From contig OZ014418.1 of assembly GCA_963965975.1 (NCBI GenBank), positions 7,543,275 through 7,607,274 on the forward strand: 64,000 nt of DNA, in the 5' to 3' direction. The position numbers and the translations under genes are program-made. The stretch comes from Xestospongia bergquistia. Its lineage: Eukaryota > Porifera > Demospongiae > Haplosclerida > Petrosiidae. This document shows, piece by piece, positions 48,494 through 59,500 of this stretch (its first letter is position 1; the number at the start of each line of letters is the position of its first letter). The notes below the pieces were generated by a model, which was not told where the DNA came from, did not search any database, and saw only the letters and a program-made list of their open reading frames with translations.

Positions 48494-49532
48494 CAATGAA
48501 ACTGTTCCATCCATAGCATAAAATATTATTAACATTACTACTTATTATTTGAGGAGAATAAATACAGTCTGACAGAACAGTTCCTGATTGTTTGTATTTG
48601 TTCCATCCCCACATATAGCAGTGGCCATCATTTGTAACACCAGATGAATGACGAGTACCACAACTTATAGTTTTAAATAATACATTATCTCCTATTCCCT
48701 CTATCAAATTAGGAATAGGTACTATAATGTCATTAGGAGTATGGCCTAGTTGGCCATCTTTGTTCCATCCCCAAGAGTAAATATCACCAAATTGACTTAA
48801 TGCCAATGAGTGCCAATATCCTGATGATATGTGTGTGATATTTATACCAGCTAATGCTTCAATTAAACAGGGATGATCTCGTGGTAATAAATCTCCTGTA
48901 CCCAATTGACCATGTGTTCCTAGGCCATATGAATAAAGCATTTGTGTGTCTGTTAATAAGACAGCATGATCACTACCAACAGATACAGATTTTATTTTTC
49001 CTTTCATTGGTATTGCAGGATAAAGTGGCTGAATATTGAAGTCACTTTGAAAGAGATGACCTTCACTTGCAAGACAATAACATTGATTATTAGAAAACTT
49101 CCAGTAGTCACTTACAGTAGATTGTACAACAATATATTCTCCATTAGTTTGTGATATTATATGATGACCTAATGTTGTAGATACTGCAAGATTACCATTA
49201 GGTAGTTCCCATACTTTATTTATCATCTCATTAGGAGTTGTACAGTAAGTCTCTGTTATCATTTTCAGACGTAATAGCCATTTACTACTTGTATAACTAC
49301 CTGTATAATATTTGCATGTGATGTACAAGTAGATGGCATCCCATGCTGAACTCATGATGATCTTATTAGGAAGTGAGGGGAGAATTAAAATTGTTTGAGC
49401 GTTTTCACTGCACAAGCAAGGTTGTACATCTTCTTTTATTTCAATCTTATTCCCATCATTCCACAATTCCTTCAGGAGAGAGAGAGAAAATTGTCCAAAT
49501 GCATTAAATCCATATCCTTGCAATACAGCCAT
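48477..49532 (-). CDS. RCCD1: RCC1-repeat protein, RCCD1-like
   Basis: Single exon, 351 aa, starting MAVLQGYGFNAFGQFSLSL at 49532. Three clear RCC1 blades lie in the C-terminal half: MLYSYGLGTHGQLGTGD, DIYSWGWNKDGQLG and CYMWGWNKYKQSG, each preceded by a HSLALS-like strand. The short length and an N-terminal half with little repeat signal match RCCD1 rather than seven-bladed RCC1. RCCD1 partners the KDM8 demethylase in chromatin compaction. Its last 17 coding bases overlap the end of MED16. Confidence 0.75.
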   Translation of the reverse strand: MAVLQGYGFNAFGQFSLSLLKELWNDGNKIEIKEDVQPCLCSENAQTILILPSLPNKIIMSSAWDAIYLYITCKYYTGSYTSSKWLLRLKMITETYCTTPNEMINKVWELPNGNLAVSTTLGHHIISQTNGEYIVVQSTVSDYWKFSNNQCYCLASEGHLFQSDFNIQPLYPAIPMKGKIKSVSVGSDHAVLLTDTQMLYSYGLGTHGQLGTGDLLPRDHPCLIEALAGINITHISSGYWHSLALSQFGDIYSWGWNKDGQLGHTPNDIIVPIPNLIEGIGDNVLFKTISCGTRHSSGVTNDGHCYMWGWNKYKQSGTVLSDCIYSPQIISSNVNNILCYGWNSFIVRNNV

Positions 49533-49755
49533 TACTATAATATACGAAGTGGGTGTGGCTTTAATTTAATTAACTTGCCCTGTATGTATTTAGCAGTTGT
49601 TAGATACTAATTATAATAGGGTACGTATATATTTATTGTTTAGTCTAAAACTATCTCCATATATTACAGTTTTAAAGTAAAATGTATGATAATTTCCGGA
49701 TATTCTAGTATACTGTAAATGCATCGTGTTACAAACGAGCTCCTCCCCCTTAAAT

Positions 49756-50778
49756 ATGAGGTTTCTGTATCAAATTGCAAGAAGAGGTTTGTGGGCTGTA
49801 CAGAGATTTCAACCAATGGCTACTAGCATTACAGATAAACCTTATGTGTATCTACCTCATACTCTACCTTCAGAATTACAAGCTCTAGTAGAAAGTTATT
49901 TTCATATAGTAGGAGATAGCAACCTCAAACAAAATCAGGATAAGATATCTGCCATTTTTGTTCATGTTAAACCAAAAATATCTGAAGAAATAATATGTTC
50001 TTTTCCAGCTTTAAAAGTCATAGGCAATTGTGCTGTGGGTTACGATAACATTGACATCAAAGCATGTCAAAAACATGGTCTACGTATTGGATATACACCT
50101 GGCGTCTTAAATGATAGTACAGCTGATATGGGATTAGCATTGTTACTAGCAGTAGCTAGAAGAGTTGTCGAAGGGAATGAACGTACAAAGAATCCAGCCA
50201 TCACTGCAATTGATAGTAATTGGTATGGTTATCAAGTGAGTCACATGACTGCTGGAATTATAGGAATGGGAAGGATAGGGTTTGAGGTCGCCAAACGTAT
50301 TCATGGCTTTGACATGAAGCTCCTCTATCACAATCGTACTCAAAGAACACGTGATGTTGAGGTCCAAGTACAAGCTACATATGTGCCAAACCTGTATGAC
50401 CTATTAGGTCAGTCAGATTATGTCATTCTGGTTGCCCCGGCAACCAAAGAGACCTACCATATGATGGGTAAAGAAGAGTTTGCTGCCATGAAGAAGACAG
50501 GCATTTTTATAAATATTTCACGAGGTAGTCTTGTTAATCAAGATGCATTAGTTGATGCTCTTAAACATGACATGATAAGAGGAGCAGGATTAGATGTGAC
50601 AGATCCAGAACCATTACCACATGATCATCCATTATTAAAATTTCCAAATGTTATTATTACTCCACATACAGGTAGTGCTACTATGTATACTCGAAGGAAA
50701 ATGGTTCAGCTTACAATTGACAATATAATAGCTGGTTTAAGAGGTGATGAAATGCCCTCTGAACTTAAGATCAATTAA
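49756..50778 (+). CDS. GRHPR: Glyoxylate/hydroxypyruvate reductase-like D-2-hydroxyacid dehydrogenase
   Basis: Single exon, 340 aa, start ATG 49756 (MRFLYQIARRGLWAVQRF, possibly a mitochondrial leader). The NAD(P)-binding GIIGMGRIGFEVAKR, catalytic Arg in ISRGSLVNQ, Glu in DPEPLPHDHPL and His in TPHTGSAT are all present. CAVGYDNID is the substrate-loop motif. GRHPR reduces glyoxylate and hydroxypyruvate; related enzymes of the family use other 2-oxo acids, so exact substrate is uncertain. The stop shares bases with GDPGP1 on the other strand. Confidence 0.85.
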   Translation: MRFLYQIARRGLWAVQRFQPMATSITDKPYVYLPHTLPSELQALVESYFHIVGDSNLKQNQDKISAIFVHVKPKISEEIICSFPALKVIGNCAVGYDNIDIKACQKHGLRIGYTPGVLNDSTADMGLALLLAVARRVVEGNERTKNPAITAIDSNWYGYQVSHMTAGIIGMGRIGFEVAKRIHGFDMKLLYHNRTQRTRDVEVQVQATYVPNLYDLLGQSDYVILVAPATKETYHMMGKEEFAAMKKTGIFINISRGSLVNQDALVDALKHDMIRGAGLDVTDPEPLPHDHPLLKFPNVIITPHTGSATMYTRRKMVQLTIDNIIAGLRGDEMPSELKIN

Positions 50779-52253
50779 AGTTTTTGTGACAATGTTAATT
50801 TTAGAGACTCGTAGTCTTCATGAGACAGGCATTGGTCTTTGAATTCTAAGAGTATTTCTTCCTCTGTAATTGTTGGATATCTAGTTTCATCTATAAAGAT
50901 ATTATATGTATGTTAGTTATTAAAGATTATAATAACCTATTATTGGCAAAAATCCACCAATTTCACTAGCAGCTACAAAGAAAGGAGGTATACCACGTCC
51001 AGTGTCATAAAATGCCTTCACTCCTAACATATGAAAAATAAAAGTCAAGTGTGGTTTTCAAGTAGACCTCACCTACTGCTGGTTTTCGTGGGAACAAAAA
51101 TACAGTTACTAAGTTATTGGTACCAGAAAAAGAGGGTCTTTTTAATGCAAATAAATTATGAGGTATATTTTGTTCAATCAGCACTTTAATAACACAATAG
51201 ACTTGTCTATAATTGAATACTATATATATATTATACATATATTGTATATGTCACCTTGCTGTCTGTAATGGGTGTCCTGTCATTTGGAAACCAAAACCAA
51301 ACAGAGGATGACCTTCTACCTCATAACATCCTGCACCTTGAGGTACTAATAGACGACCAGTCTATGATAACAATAGATAGTATTGTTATAATAATTAATC
51401 TAGTTAGTTTACCACTTGAGTTACTAATAAAGGATAATCCAATGTAAGGAAATGATAATGAAGATGATTAATTGAGGCATATGCCAATAGACTGTTTGCC
51501 AGCAAACATAACTGTCTATATATTATTATATGTAGCCACATATTATAACAATGTTATATTTACTTGTGTTGATTCATAGCTAGTAATTCCAAACAGATGG
51601 TTAATGTCTCCTCAGTAATTATCTTTTGAAAGAGAGTGTTATTTATTTTGATAAAGTGTAATATATATTTTACTTGTGGTAGACATTGTGTTGGATAAGG
51701 AACTAGTAGAAAATGAGCATATTCTATTGGACTAACATTAACTATAACAGTATGTTCTTCAACACACTAAACAATGTGAGAATTATAATTTATAACAATA
51801 TATTACTAACTTTTCCATTGAGTCTTTCAATTTTAAATAATATCTAGAAAAATCTAGATAACAATTTGATGACATTTATTATATTACTACCTCTTTTGGT
51901 GATACTTTGTTGAAATTAAATCTCTCTTCAGAGAATGGTTCTATTAGACTTGTCATTTCAAGTGGTGCTCTACGATGAGTAAATCTTTTCCTATTATTCT
52001 AGGAGACTATCAAAACATATTGTATTGCACTTACTTGTACAATAAATCCATATTTTCCTTGTATAGTTCTATTAGTGATATGATCTAATGTGTATCTCAT
52101 TATACCATTTGTCATTGCATTGTCCCATAACTTATATATCCACTTGTCAAACTAAAGCAAAAATAATTAAATAACAACAATTAATTAACCTACATCTTTT
52201 ATTTCATCAATAGCTTCTGAAGAATAGTGGAAAATTGGAGGAGAGTCAGACAT
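50775..52253 (-). CDS. GDPGP1: GDP-D-glucose phosphorylase 1
   Basis: GDPGP1 clears misincorporated GDP-glucose. Start at 52253 (MSDSPPIFHYSSEAIDEIKD). Family motifs seen across about nine short exons: ERFNFNKVSPKEILFKIERL, TVIVNVSPIEYAHFLLVP, the histidine-triad-like ASINHLHYHF, and GRLLVPQGAGCYEVEGHPLF. It ends with LPIIDETRYP, EEEILLEFKDQC and LTLSQKL; the TAA (50777-50775) interlocks with that of GRHPR. The start codon is only 25 bp from the divergent TRMT5 start. Confidence 0.85.
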
Positions 52254-52278
52254 ATTGTTACACTAACCACACCCAGTA

Positions 52279-53883
52279 ATGATCTGGAGATACCTGGTAC
52301 GCGTTATGACTTCATTAGATGTTATCTTTGCTCCTCCAGAGACAGTGAGGAACTTAAAGATATTGGATAGAGATCTTTTTACAAAAATTGTTAAAATACC
52401 AGCTGTATGTGTACCTAGTAAACACTGTGCATTGTTTCTTCAACATTTGAAAGAGAAAATATTAAAATTCCCAGGAGTAAAGAAAATCGTACCGGGAAAT
52501 AGTGAAAGTGAAAAAGTAAGATAACAATTTATCCATTTTTTAATCACCTAATTAGTTTATACTACTTTTACCTGAGGGGTGTGGTCAATTAACTGATGAA
52601 GAAAAGGAATGGATTACTTCTAATGAGGGTCAACTAACAAGTTATGATGTAGTGATGAAATATAACAACTACACCATTAATGCTACATTGAAAGCAATCC
52701 TACCAATTACTGCTGATATTCCATCTTCTTATGAAACTATAGGTCACATTGCACATCTCAATTTAAGACAGGCTCAATTGCCTTATAAGGAAATAATTGG
52801 TATGTATTATAGGGGTATCCTTCTCATCTGATAACTAGGTGTTAGCAGCAATTATTTAGTCTGTTTATGATATAGGTACATGTTGCTATGGTAACATATG
52901 TCTCTTGTTTTGTCTAATTCACTTAGGTCAAGTTTTACTTGATAAATTACCCAATATACATAGTGTAGTAAACAAGGCAAATCAAATTGACGATACATAT
53001 CGTACATTTCATATGGAGCTTCTTGCTGGTGACAATAACATGATGGCAACTGTTAAAGAAAATGATTGTATATTTAAGTTTGATTTTTCTAAAGTCTATT
53101 GGAACTCTCGACTCCATACCGAACATAAACGTATCGTTGATACTTTAGGAGGTAAAGATATTGTAGTGGATATGTTTGCTGGTGTGGGCCCTTTTGCAGT
53201 ACCAGCTTGTAAAAAAGGATGTCGTGTTTTTGCTAATGATTTAAATCCATCATCATATACAGCATTAGTAGATAATGCTAAAAGAAACAATGTTACAAAT
53301 CGACTCACTGCTTACAATTTAGATGGACGCAAGTTTGTGAAAGAAATACAAGAACAATTAGTACAAGAAGTCACCAAAAATTTATCTTCAACAGTTCATG
53401 TTATTATGAACTTACCAGCTTGTGCAGTTGAGTTTCTAGACTGCCTCACTGGACTATATCACACACTGCCAACCGAATTACACCACAGTATAATACCTCC
53501 TCAAATACATTGTTACTATTTCTCAAAGTCTGCAGATCCTGAATCTGATACATTAGATGTTGTTCAGACTAATTTGGGTACAGACATAATGTCATATGAA
53601 GTGCATGTAGTACGTGATGTTGCACCTAATAAGTTAATGATGCGTATTAGCTTTACTCTACCTCAGTCAGTTCTGTTTGTAGCATCATCAGAACATACCA
53701 GAATAAAACGTGAGTAATATTGAGGTTAAAGTCTACTCACTATTTCTAACCTCTAACATTATAATAATATTACAATATATTATCAATATTATCATTTGTA
53801 CAGATCACATGTTAGAAGAAATAGATGATTCAGATAGTTGCCAGCCTCCCTTTGCCAAGAAGAATTGTCTTACGGAGCAGTAG
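52279..53883 (+). CDS. TRMT5: tRNA (guanine-37-N1)-methyltransferase
   Basis: TRMT5/Trm5 methylates G37 next to the anticodon, in cytosol and mitochondria. ATG 52279 (MIWRYLVRVMTSLDVIFAPP). The SAM-binding fold reads VVDMFAGVGPFAVPACKKGC, then FANDLNPSSY; the NLPACAVEF motif corresponds to the family NxPxxxxxF loop. Upstream FDFSKVYWNSRLHTEHKR is the conserved region ahead of the methyltransferase core. About four exons; the last encodes KHHMLEEIDDSDSCQPPFAK and ends at 53883. It shares a minimal divergent promoter with GDPGP1. Confidence 0.92.
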
Positions 53884-54535
53884 TCAGATCAGCTATTGTC
53901 TTTCCTTGTGTACTGGCTACATATTAGACTCTGAACAATATTGTTGTGACTGTAATTTAGAAGCAGATTTTCATTGCATGTTGTAACATGATAGTTATGA
54001 TTACTTGTGACAACTATTTCATGTCAATAGAAACAATTTGCTTTGTGGAGGGTAAGGAGAGTATACAATTACAGCTTAATACATGCAAAGTATTGAGATA
54101 TCATTACTTAGGTATCTGGTATAATCTGTAAATGTGGGTGTTGAGGATCAGATTGTATAAGACAGTTATTAGCACTGAATATAGTTGTATAGTTATATAG
54201 TTATATATACAAAGCTATTTAATTATCAACATTTAACTGTGCAAGTAGCTAATGAGTTAATTGAAAATGCCAGACTTATTGGTGTTGAGTGACGAGGTTT
54301 CAAAGTACATGTGATAACAACATGTAATTTTCACTTGCCATCTAGTAATGAGATCTAGAAACCATATCACGTAACTGTACTTCCTGTTCTTGAGTATTTA
54401 TTGGTTGGTTAACTGGAGTGGAGGGATCATTTGTGGTCTGTTTTGTTTACACTATAGTTGTTATAAGCCGTGGCTAACAAGAGCCGCCGAAAGCTCAGTT
54501 CTCAAGTTCCTCCTCGTGGTGTTTTTCAGCCTGCT
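53884..54535. other. Intergenic region between TRMT5 and FoxG
   Basis: 652 bp of AT-rich sequence holding the TRMT5 3' UTR and the FoxG promoter and 5' UTR. No open frame, RNA gene or repeat stands out. A TTTTTCAG acceptor-like sequence at 54522-54529, just before the FoxG ATG, suggests a possible 5' UTR intron. Confidence 0.6.
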
Positions 54536-55879
54536 ATGGTGCAATCTAGTTTGAATTCTCGTTCCCCAAAGATGAACTACAGTAGCCATCCTGGATTGGG
54601 GAGCGATCTAGATACTTGTGCAACTCCTTCTAGTAATGCTTCTTGGGACGGAGTTGACGATTGTCAACATGATTTACTCAGCGATACCAAACCCGTCAGT
54701 GTTAAGTTAGAAGAGACGTTAACTAGCGATGGGTCTACTGGAGATTGTAAGGAAGAAGGAGATAAAAAGAGCGAAGATGGAGACAAAGATGGTGATTCAG
54801 AGTCTGGAGAAAAAAAAAGTAAATATCAGAAACCTCCCTTCTCTTATAACGCATTGATCGTGATGGCCATTCGATCAAGTCCTGAGCGTAAGCTTACGCT
54901 TAGCGGTATCTACGACTATATTATGAAGAACTTTCCATACTATCGAGAGAACAAACAAGGTTGGCAGAATTCTATCCGACATAATCTATCACTGAACAAG
55001 TGTTTTGTTAAAGTACCTCGTCCCTACGACGATCCAGGTAAAGGTAACTATTGGACTTTAGATCCATCGAGCGACGATATCATGTTTATCGGCGGAACGA
55101 CAGGTAAACTACGCCGAAGACCTATTTCCAGAAGACATGGTCAAGAAGCAATGTATGGTCATTCACCAGCTATGAGAGTGGCTCCATTACAGAGACCACC
55201 ACCATTACCAGGCATGCCGACATATCCAATGGTACCAGATGCTTCAACTTATCCGTACAGTCATACATCAGCTGTAGCAGCTTGTCCTTTCCCTCCTTCT
55301 CATACTAATACTGCTACGTTACCTCCAGGAATGCATATGCAACCCAACCCTTATCTTAATGCTACTCCATTCTTTCCACCATTAGCTTCACCATTTGGTA
55401 AATCTCAAGCATTTGGTTTTAATATGGATTCCTTGTTAAAGCCTCAAGGAACATCTAGCGTAACAGATACAACATCATCGACGACCAGTTCAGCAAGTGC
55501 AGTCAATTCATACTTTAATTCTGGTGCTGGACCTTTACTTAATTCTCCAATACCATACCGATTTCCAAGTTTACCCAGTCCAGGAATACCTGGGGGTATG
55601 CCCTTCTCAGGATTAACCCCTTTATCACCAGGGACACAGCAATTTCTTTTTATGCCCACTACACCAGTTATTCCCAGTCATCCAATGTCTTTTTTCCCAC
55701 CTCCTGGAATGCCACCAGATGCACGCATTGTTGGGGGAACCACAACGTCGTTTCTTCCCCATCCTGCTCCAGTCAGTACACCTATGACCAGTCTTCCTAA
55801 TACAGTTTCAGTCAGTGTTAGTGCTACTGGTAATAGTCCATACAATACATCATTATGTTCAACATCATCGTTATCTTGA
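54536..55879 (+). CDS. FOXG: Forkhead transcription factor, FoxG class
   Basis: Single exon, 447 aa from ATG 54536 ([17 protein letters not shown]). An in-frame stop lies shortly upstream of 54470. The forkhead domain spans about 98-195: [40 protein letters not shown], then [18 protein letters not shown] and [12 protein letters not shown]. The YNALI start and the [10 protein letters not shown] end are FoxG hallmarks. Before it lies an acidic Ser-rich region; after it Pro-rich sequence with an EH1-like Groucho-binding motif FNMDSLL (55418-55438). In bilaterians FoxG patterns anterior neural tissue; the role here is unknown. Confidence 0.92.
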   Translation: MVQSSLNSRSPKMNYSSHPGLGSDLDTCATPSSNASWDGVDDCQHDLLSDTKPVSVKLEETLTSDGSTGDCKEEGDKKSEDGDKDGDSESGEKKSKYQKPPFSYNALIVMAIRSSPERKLTLSGIYDYIMKNFPYYRENKQGWQNSIRHNLSLNKCFVKVPRPYDDPGKGNYWTLDPSSDDIMFIGGTTGKLRRRPISRRHGQEAMYGHSPAMRVAPLQRPPPLPGMPTYPMVPDASTYPYSHTSAVAACPFPPSHTNTATLPPGMHMQPNPYLNATPFFPPLASPFGKSQAFGFNMDSLLKPQGTSSVTDTTSSTTSSASAVNSYFNSGAGPLLNSPIPYRFPSLPSPGIPGGMPFSGLTPLSPGTQQFLFMPTTPVIPSHPMSFFPPPGMPPDARIVGGTTTSFLPHPAPVSTPMTSLPNTVSVSVSATGNSPYNTSLCSTSSLS

Positions 55880-56544
55880 GGTATCATTCCCTCCCAAAAT
55901 ACAGCAGGACTACACAGGAGTCAGATAATCACTTTATTTTGTCTTTCATGTGAAAAATCACACTTTATCAATACATGATCTATTTTCAATCAAATTTTAT
56001 CAATCTTAATATGTAAGCCGGACTTTTTGTATATTTTCTATTTTCACAAATTTTCTTCTTGTAAATTATTTTCCTAGTTAAACACATTAACATAGGCTGG
56101 TTCTATGTATAATATATTTTTCAAAATTACATGATTTGAGTTTTAATATTCTAATTCTTTCAGACACACAGCGTGACTTGATTCTGGTTAAAACTAATTT
56201 AATAGAGATGACCACCCTGTGCTAGCTCATCACACCCGAACCATATATGTCTAAGTCAAGCCAAGAGTGTGTAGAGAGAATCCTTAGTGCTTTTTGAGTA
56301 ATTAGATACCGAAGCAGTTTGCCAACAAACATCAGGTTCATGGTAAACAAGATATTTAACTACTACCTACTCATTTTGAATATCCCTACTAGTCCATTTT
56401 ATTATACACATGTAACATTCAAGTGGATTTATTCATAATAAAGTATGATCTGACACTAGGGCAATCTTGGAAGGTTAATTCCCAGGAAACAAGACATTGA
56501 CATCAAAAGACATATATATATCATGAAGCCAAGTGATATATAAT
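55880..56544. other. Intergenic region between FoxG and RALGAPA
   Basis: 665 bp between two convergent 3' ends, unusually long for this window. AT-rich, with an AATAAA-containing stretch near 56439. No gene or repeat seen. Confidence 0.6.
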
Positions 56545-59500
56545 CTAGTTAATATTACCAATATTGTGCAAATTGTCTGGAACAGACTGATGATGTAGTC
56601 CTGTACCAACTGAAATACAGACAGTAATTATAACTTTAAGTGTAAAAGGTTAGACATTACCTTCTTTATTTGGAACAGTAAGTTCATTGGTTCGAGAACG
56701 AGGTCGTTGTTTTATGTATTCAGAGGATTCTTGAGATTTTGAACTTCTAACTGACCCTCCTCGTATTGCTAATGTCCATCTTGTTTCAGGAGATGATGAT
56801 ATTGTAGGTAGTTTTGACAATGATGGTGAAGAATTAAGAGAGCCACTGCTAGGTAAAACTGATGCAGATAAAATTGAAGGGATTGATTTGATTGGACTTT
56901 GTCGTGATACTGAACTCAATATTTGCTGATTAGGTAATGTACTAGCTTGGAGTGGATGAATTACATTTTGTGCAAAGTCTTCAAAAGATGACTCTACTAT
57001 CATTCTCATAACAGATTGTATATATCTCCATCTATCCTGATATCTAAGTAACAGAATGACATATACTGTATGTCAAAGCAAATATTACCTTCCACGATAC
57101 ATACAAAGTGGTGTGCGTTGAGCTCTTAAAGCATTAATAGCAGTGGCCCGTACCAATGATGATAAACTTAAAGCATCTACAACAGCTCCATCATACAAAG
57201 GACCAAATTGTATCTAATGAAATATAAAATTTTTTTAAAGACTAGTTTGTATTAACTTATCAAAAAATTTAACTCTTACATTATTCTTCTTGTCAATCTG
57301 TATTCTGTATAAACCATTTTGTAAAGGATATATTACAATTAGTACATCAGCAAATTGAGTTTTAAAGATATAGCGTCGATAATCTCTCCAATGTTCACTC
57401 CATATAATATGGACTTCATCATTACCAAGATGTCGAACCTGAAAGGGATTTGTGGTTAGGATAAGGAAACCTCATTAACGAATAGGACAAACAAGTACAT
57501 TAATTATCCTATGTGATCCAAGGAAGAGATATATGTATGCCAAGTCACTAGAGACAGTGAAACCTTAACATGATAATGTTCATGTTTTGTTAGAATGTTA
57601 GGTATGTTAACTGTCAGGAGGGCTCTCTCTTGCTCAATATTGTGTGTTAACCATAGAAATGAAAGCAACCTGACTAAGCTTCACTAAAGAATGTCTCTTA
57701 CCAAAGGCTTCATCTATTGATCACTAGAGCACCTGATGACTAATAGTGCTAGATCAGCAATGCAAAGTTCAAAGTGGACTCTTTATATCATAACTTAATG
57801 TCACATTTATAATAATTGTTATTTCAAGAACTAGCAAATTGCTTCCTTTACAAAATAATGTTAACAGCGTTATATATGAAATTTATTCCACTTCATTAAA
57901 TATTAAATGAAGTATGTCGATAATATATATGTTTTACATATAGTATTCCAATTGTAAACAAAGAGCATGTCTAATAGAGACCTCATGCCAGGAAGGTAAA
58001 TATTGTGGTTTACAAGTCAATATTTAACACTATTCATTATTGCATTAGTACAATAATAACTAGACAGGATTGACATCCAAGATTTGTCAGTCTTCTACTC
58101 ATACTTTGATCGACACTGTCAACATGTTTACTTATTTGCAAACTTTTTTGTAATTTAATGAGATATTCTCTTTACTAAGTGTGCCAGTCTTCATGTTGAT
58201 AAAGATGTGTCAGGAGGCTCAGGTGGTTAAGAAAAGCACCCTTATTAGGGCTAATGAAAGCTTGTTAATTATACTAAATCAACTACAACAAGACTAAGCA
58301 GAACAAGGTCTGCCAAGTGTAGCCTGTTAGTTACACACACACATAATAGTGACTACCTTTTGTTCAATGTCTGCTCCAGCAGATGAAGGCATTCGAGTTG
58401 ATACATGAAACAAGATTTCTTCAGTAGAATTAGCGTAGTAAGGCATTGTACAACCAGTACAATATGTTGTTTTCAAACCACCTGTATATCCTGTATGAGT
58501 TTCCATATCAACCTATAATAATAATAAAAAAATTTTATTACACTGATCTAACCCAGTTCATTGAAAGCAGGTCATATATTACAGCCTAGCAACAAGGAAA
58601 TAAGCCACATGATGTCAGTCCACACAGCAGTAATCTATTGCTTCATTAGAGTACCCTCATAACCAAATAAGGTATTAACCCTATAAGAACCACCCTCTTT
58701 ACTCCTTAACACCTACTCAAAGGTAATATTGTATAACCCATTGACTATGTAGTAAGAGGGCAGTCAATATCCTGAGAGAGAACATTCTAATATGGTTACC
58801 ATAACAACAAGGAGGTCCACTGTACCTTTAGTTGACAAAAAACAATTATGTTAATTAATGTGTTGATTGTGTACATACATTGGCTTCAAATATACAACAA
58901 AGTGTGCCAACATTGATTTTAGTCATGTGTATTCCAGTAAACAATACTATCTATGAATAACCTTAAAAAATTAACTAGTTGTGACAACAGTGACATTAGA
59001 GACAACATGGGATAGTAACCAAAGCTCTGTTGAGTAGGAGGTGATAGCTTTTCAAGTAAACCTGAGCAGTGTTTAGTCATGCCTCATAGTTGGGTCATAC
59101 CCATCTTTATATCATAGACTACAATGTCTTGGTACTGTATATATCCTTACTTCCCATCCAAGGCCAGCTACAAACTCTTCAAATTGTTTACTAGCTTTTG
59201 TATTATTGAGTATTGATGTTTTGTCTTCTTGACCACATGCTACATATAATACAGCCACTTTATATGTCTGACGACTAAGAGAAAACAATAAATGTCACTA
59301 TATGTGCAAGTTAATACTAACCATTGTGTTTGAATTGAGTCTAAATTCTTTAATTCACGAATTAATTGTTCATTTTTTTCCAAGAGATTGAGGGTATTTC
59401 TAGAGATATCCCATACTTGCTATAAAATAAACAGGTATTAAATGACTGAAGGAGGATACCTTTTTTGCCATGACAGGAATCCAAGATGAGATAGAAAGAG

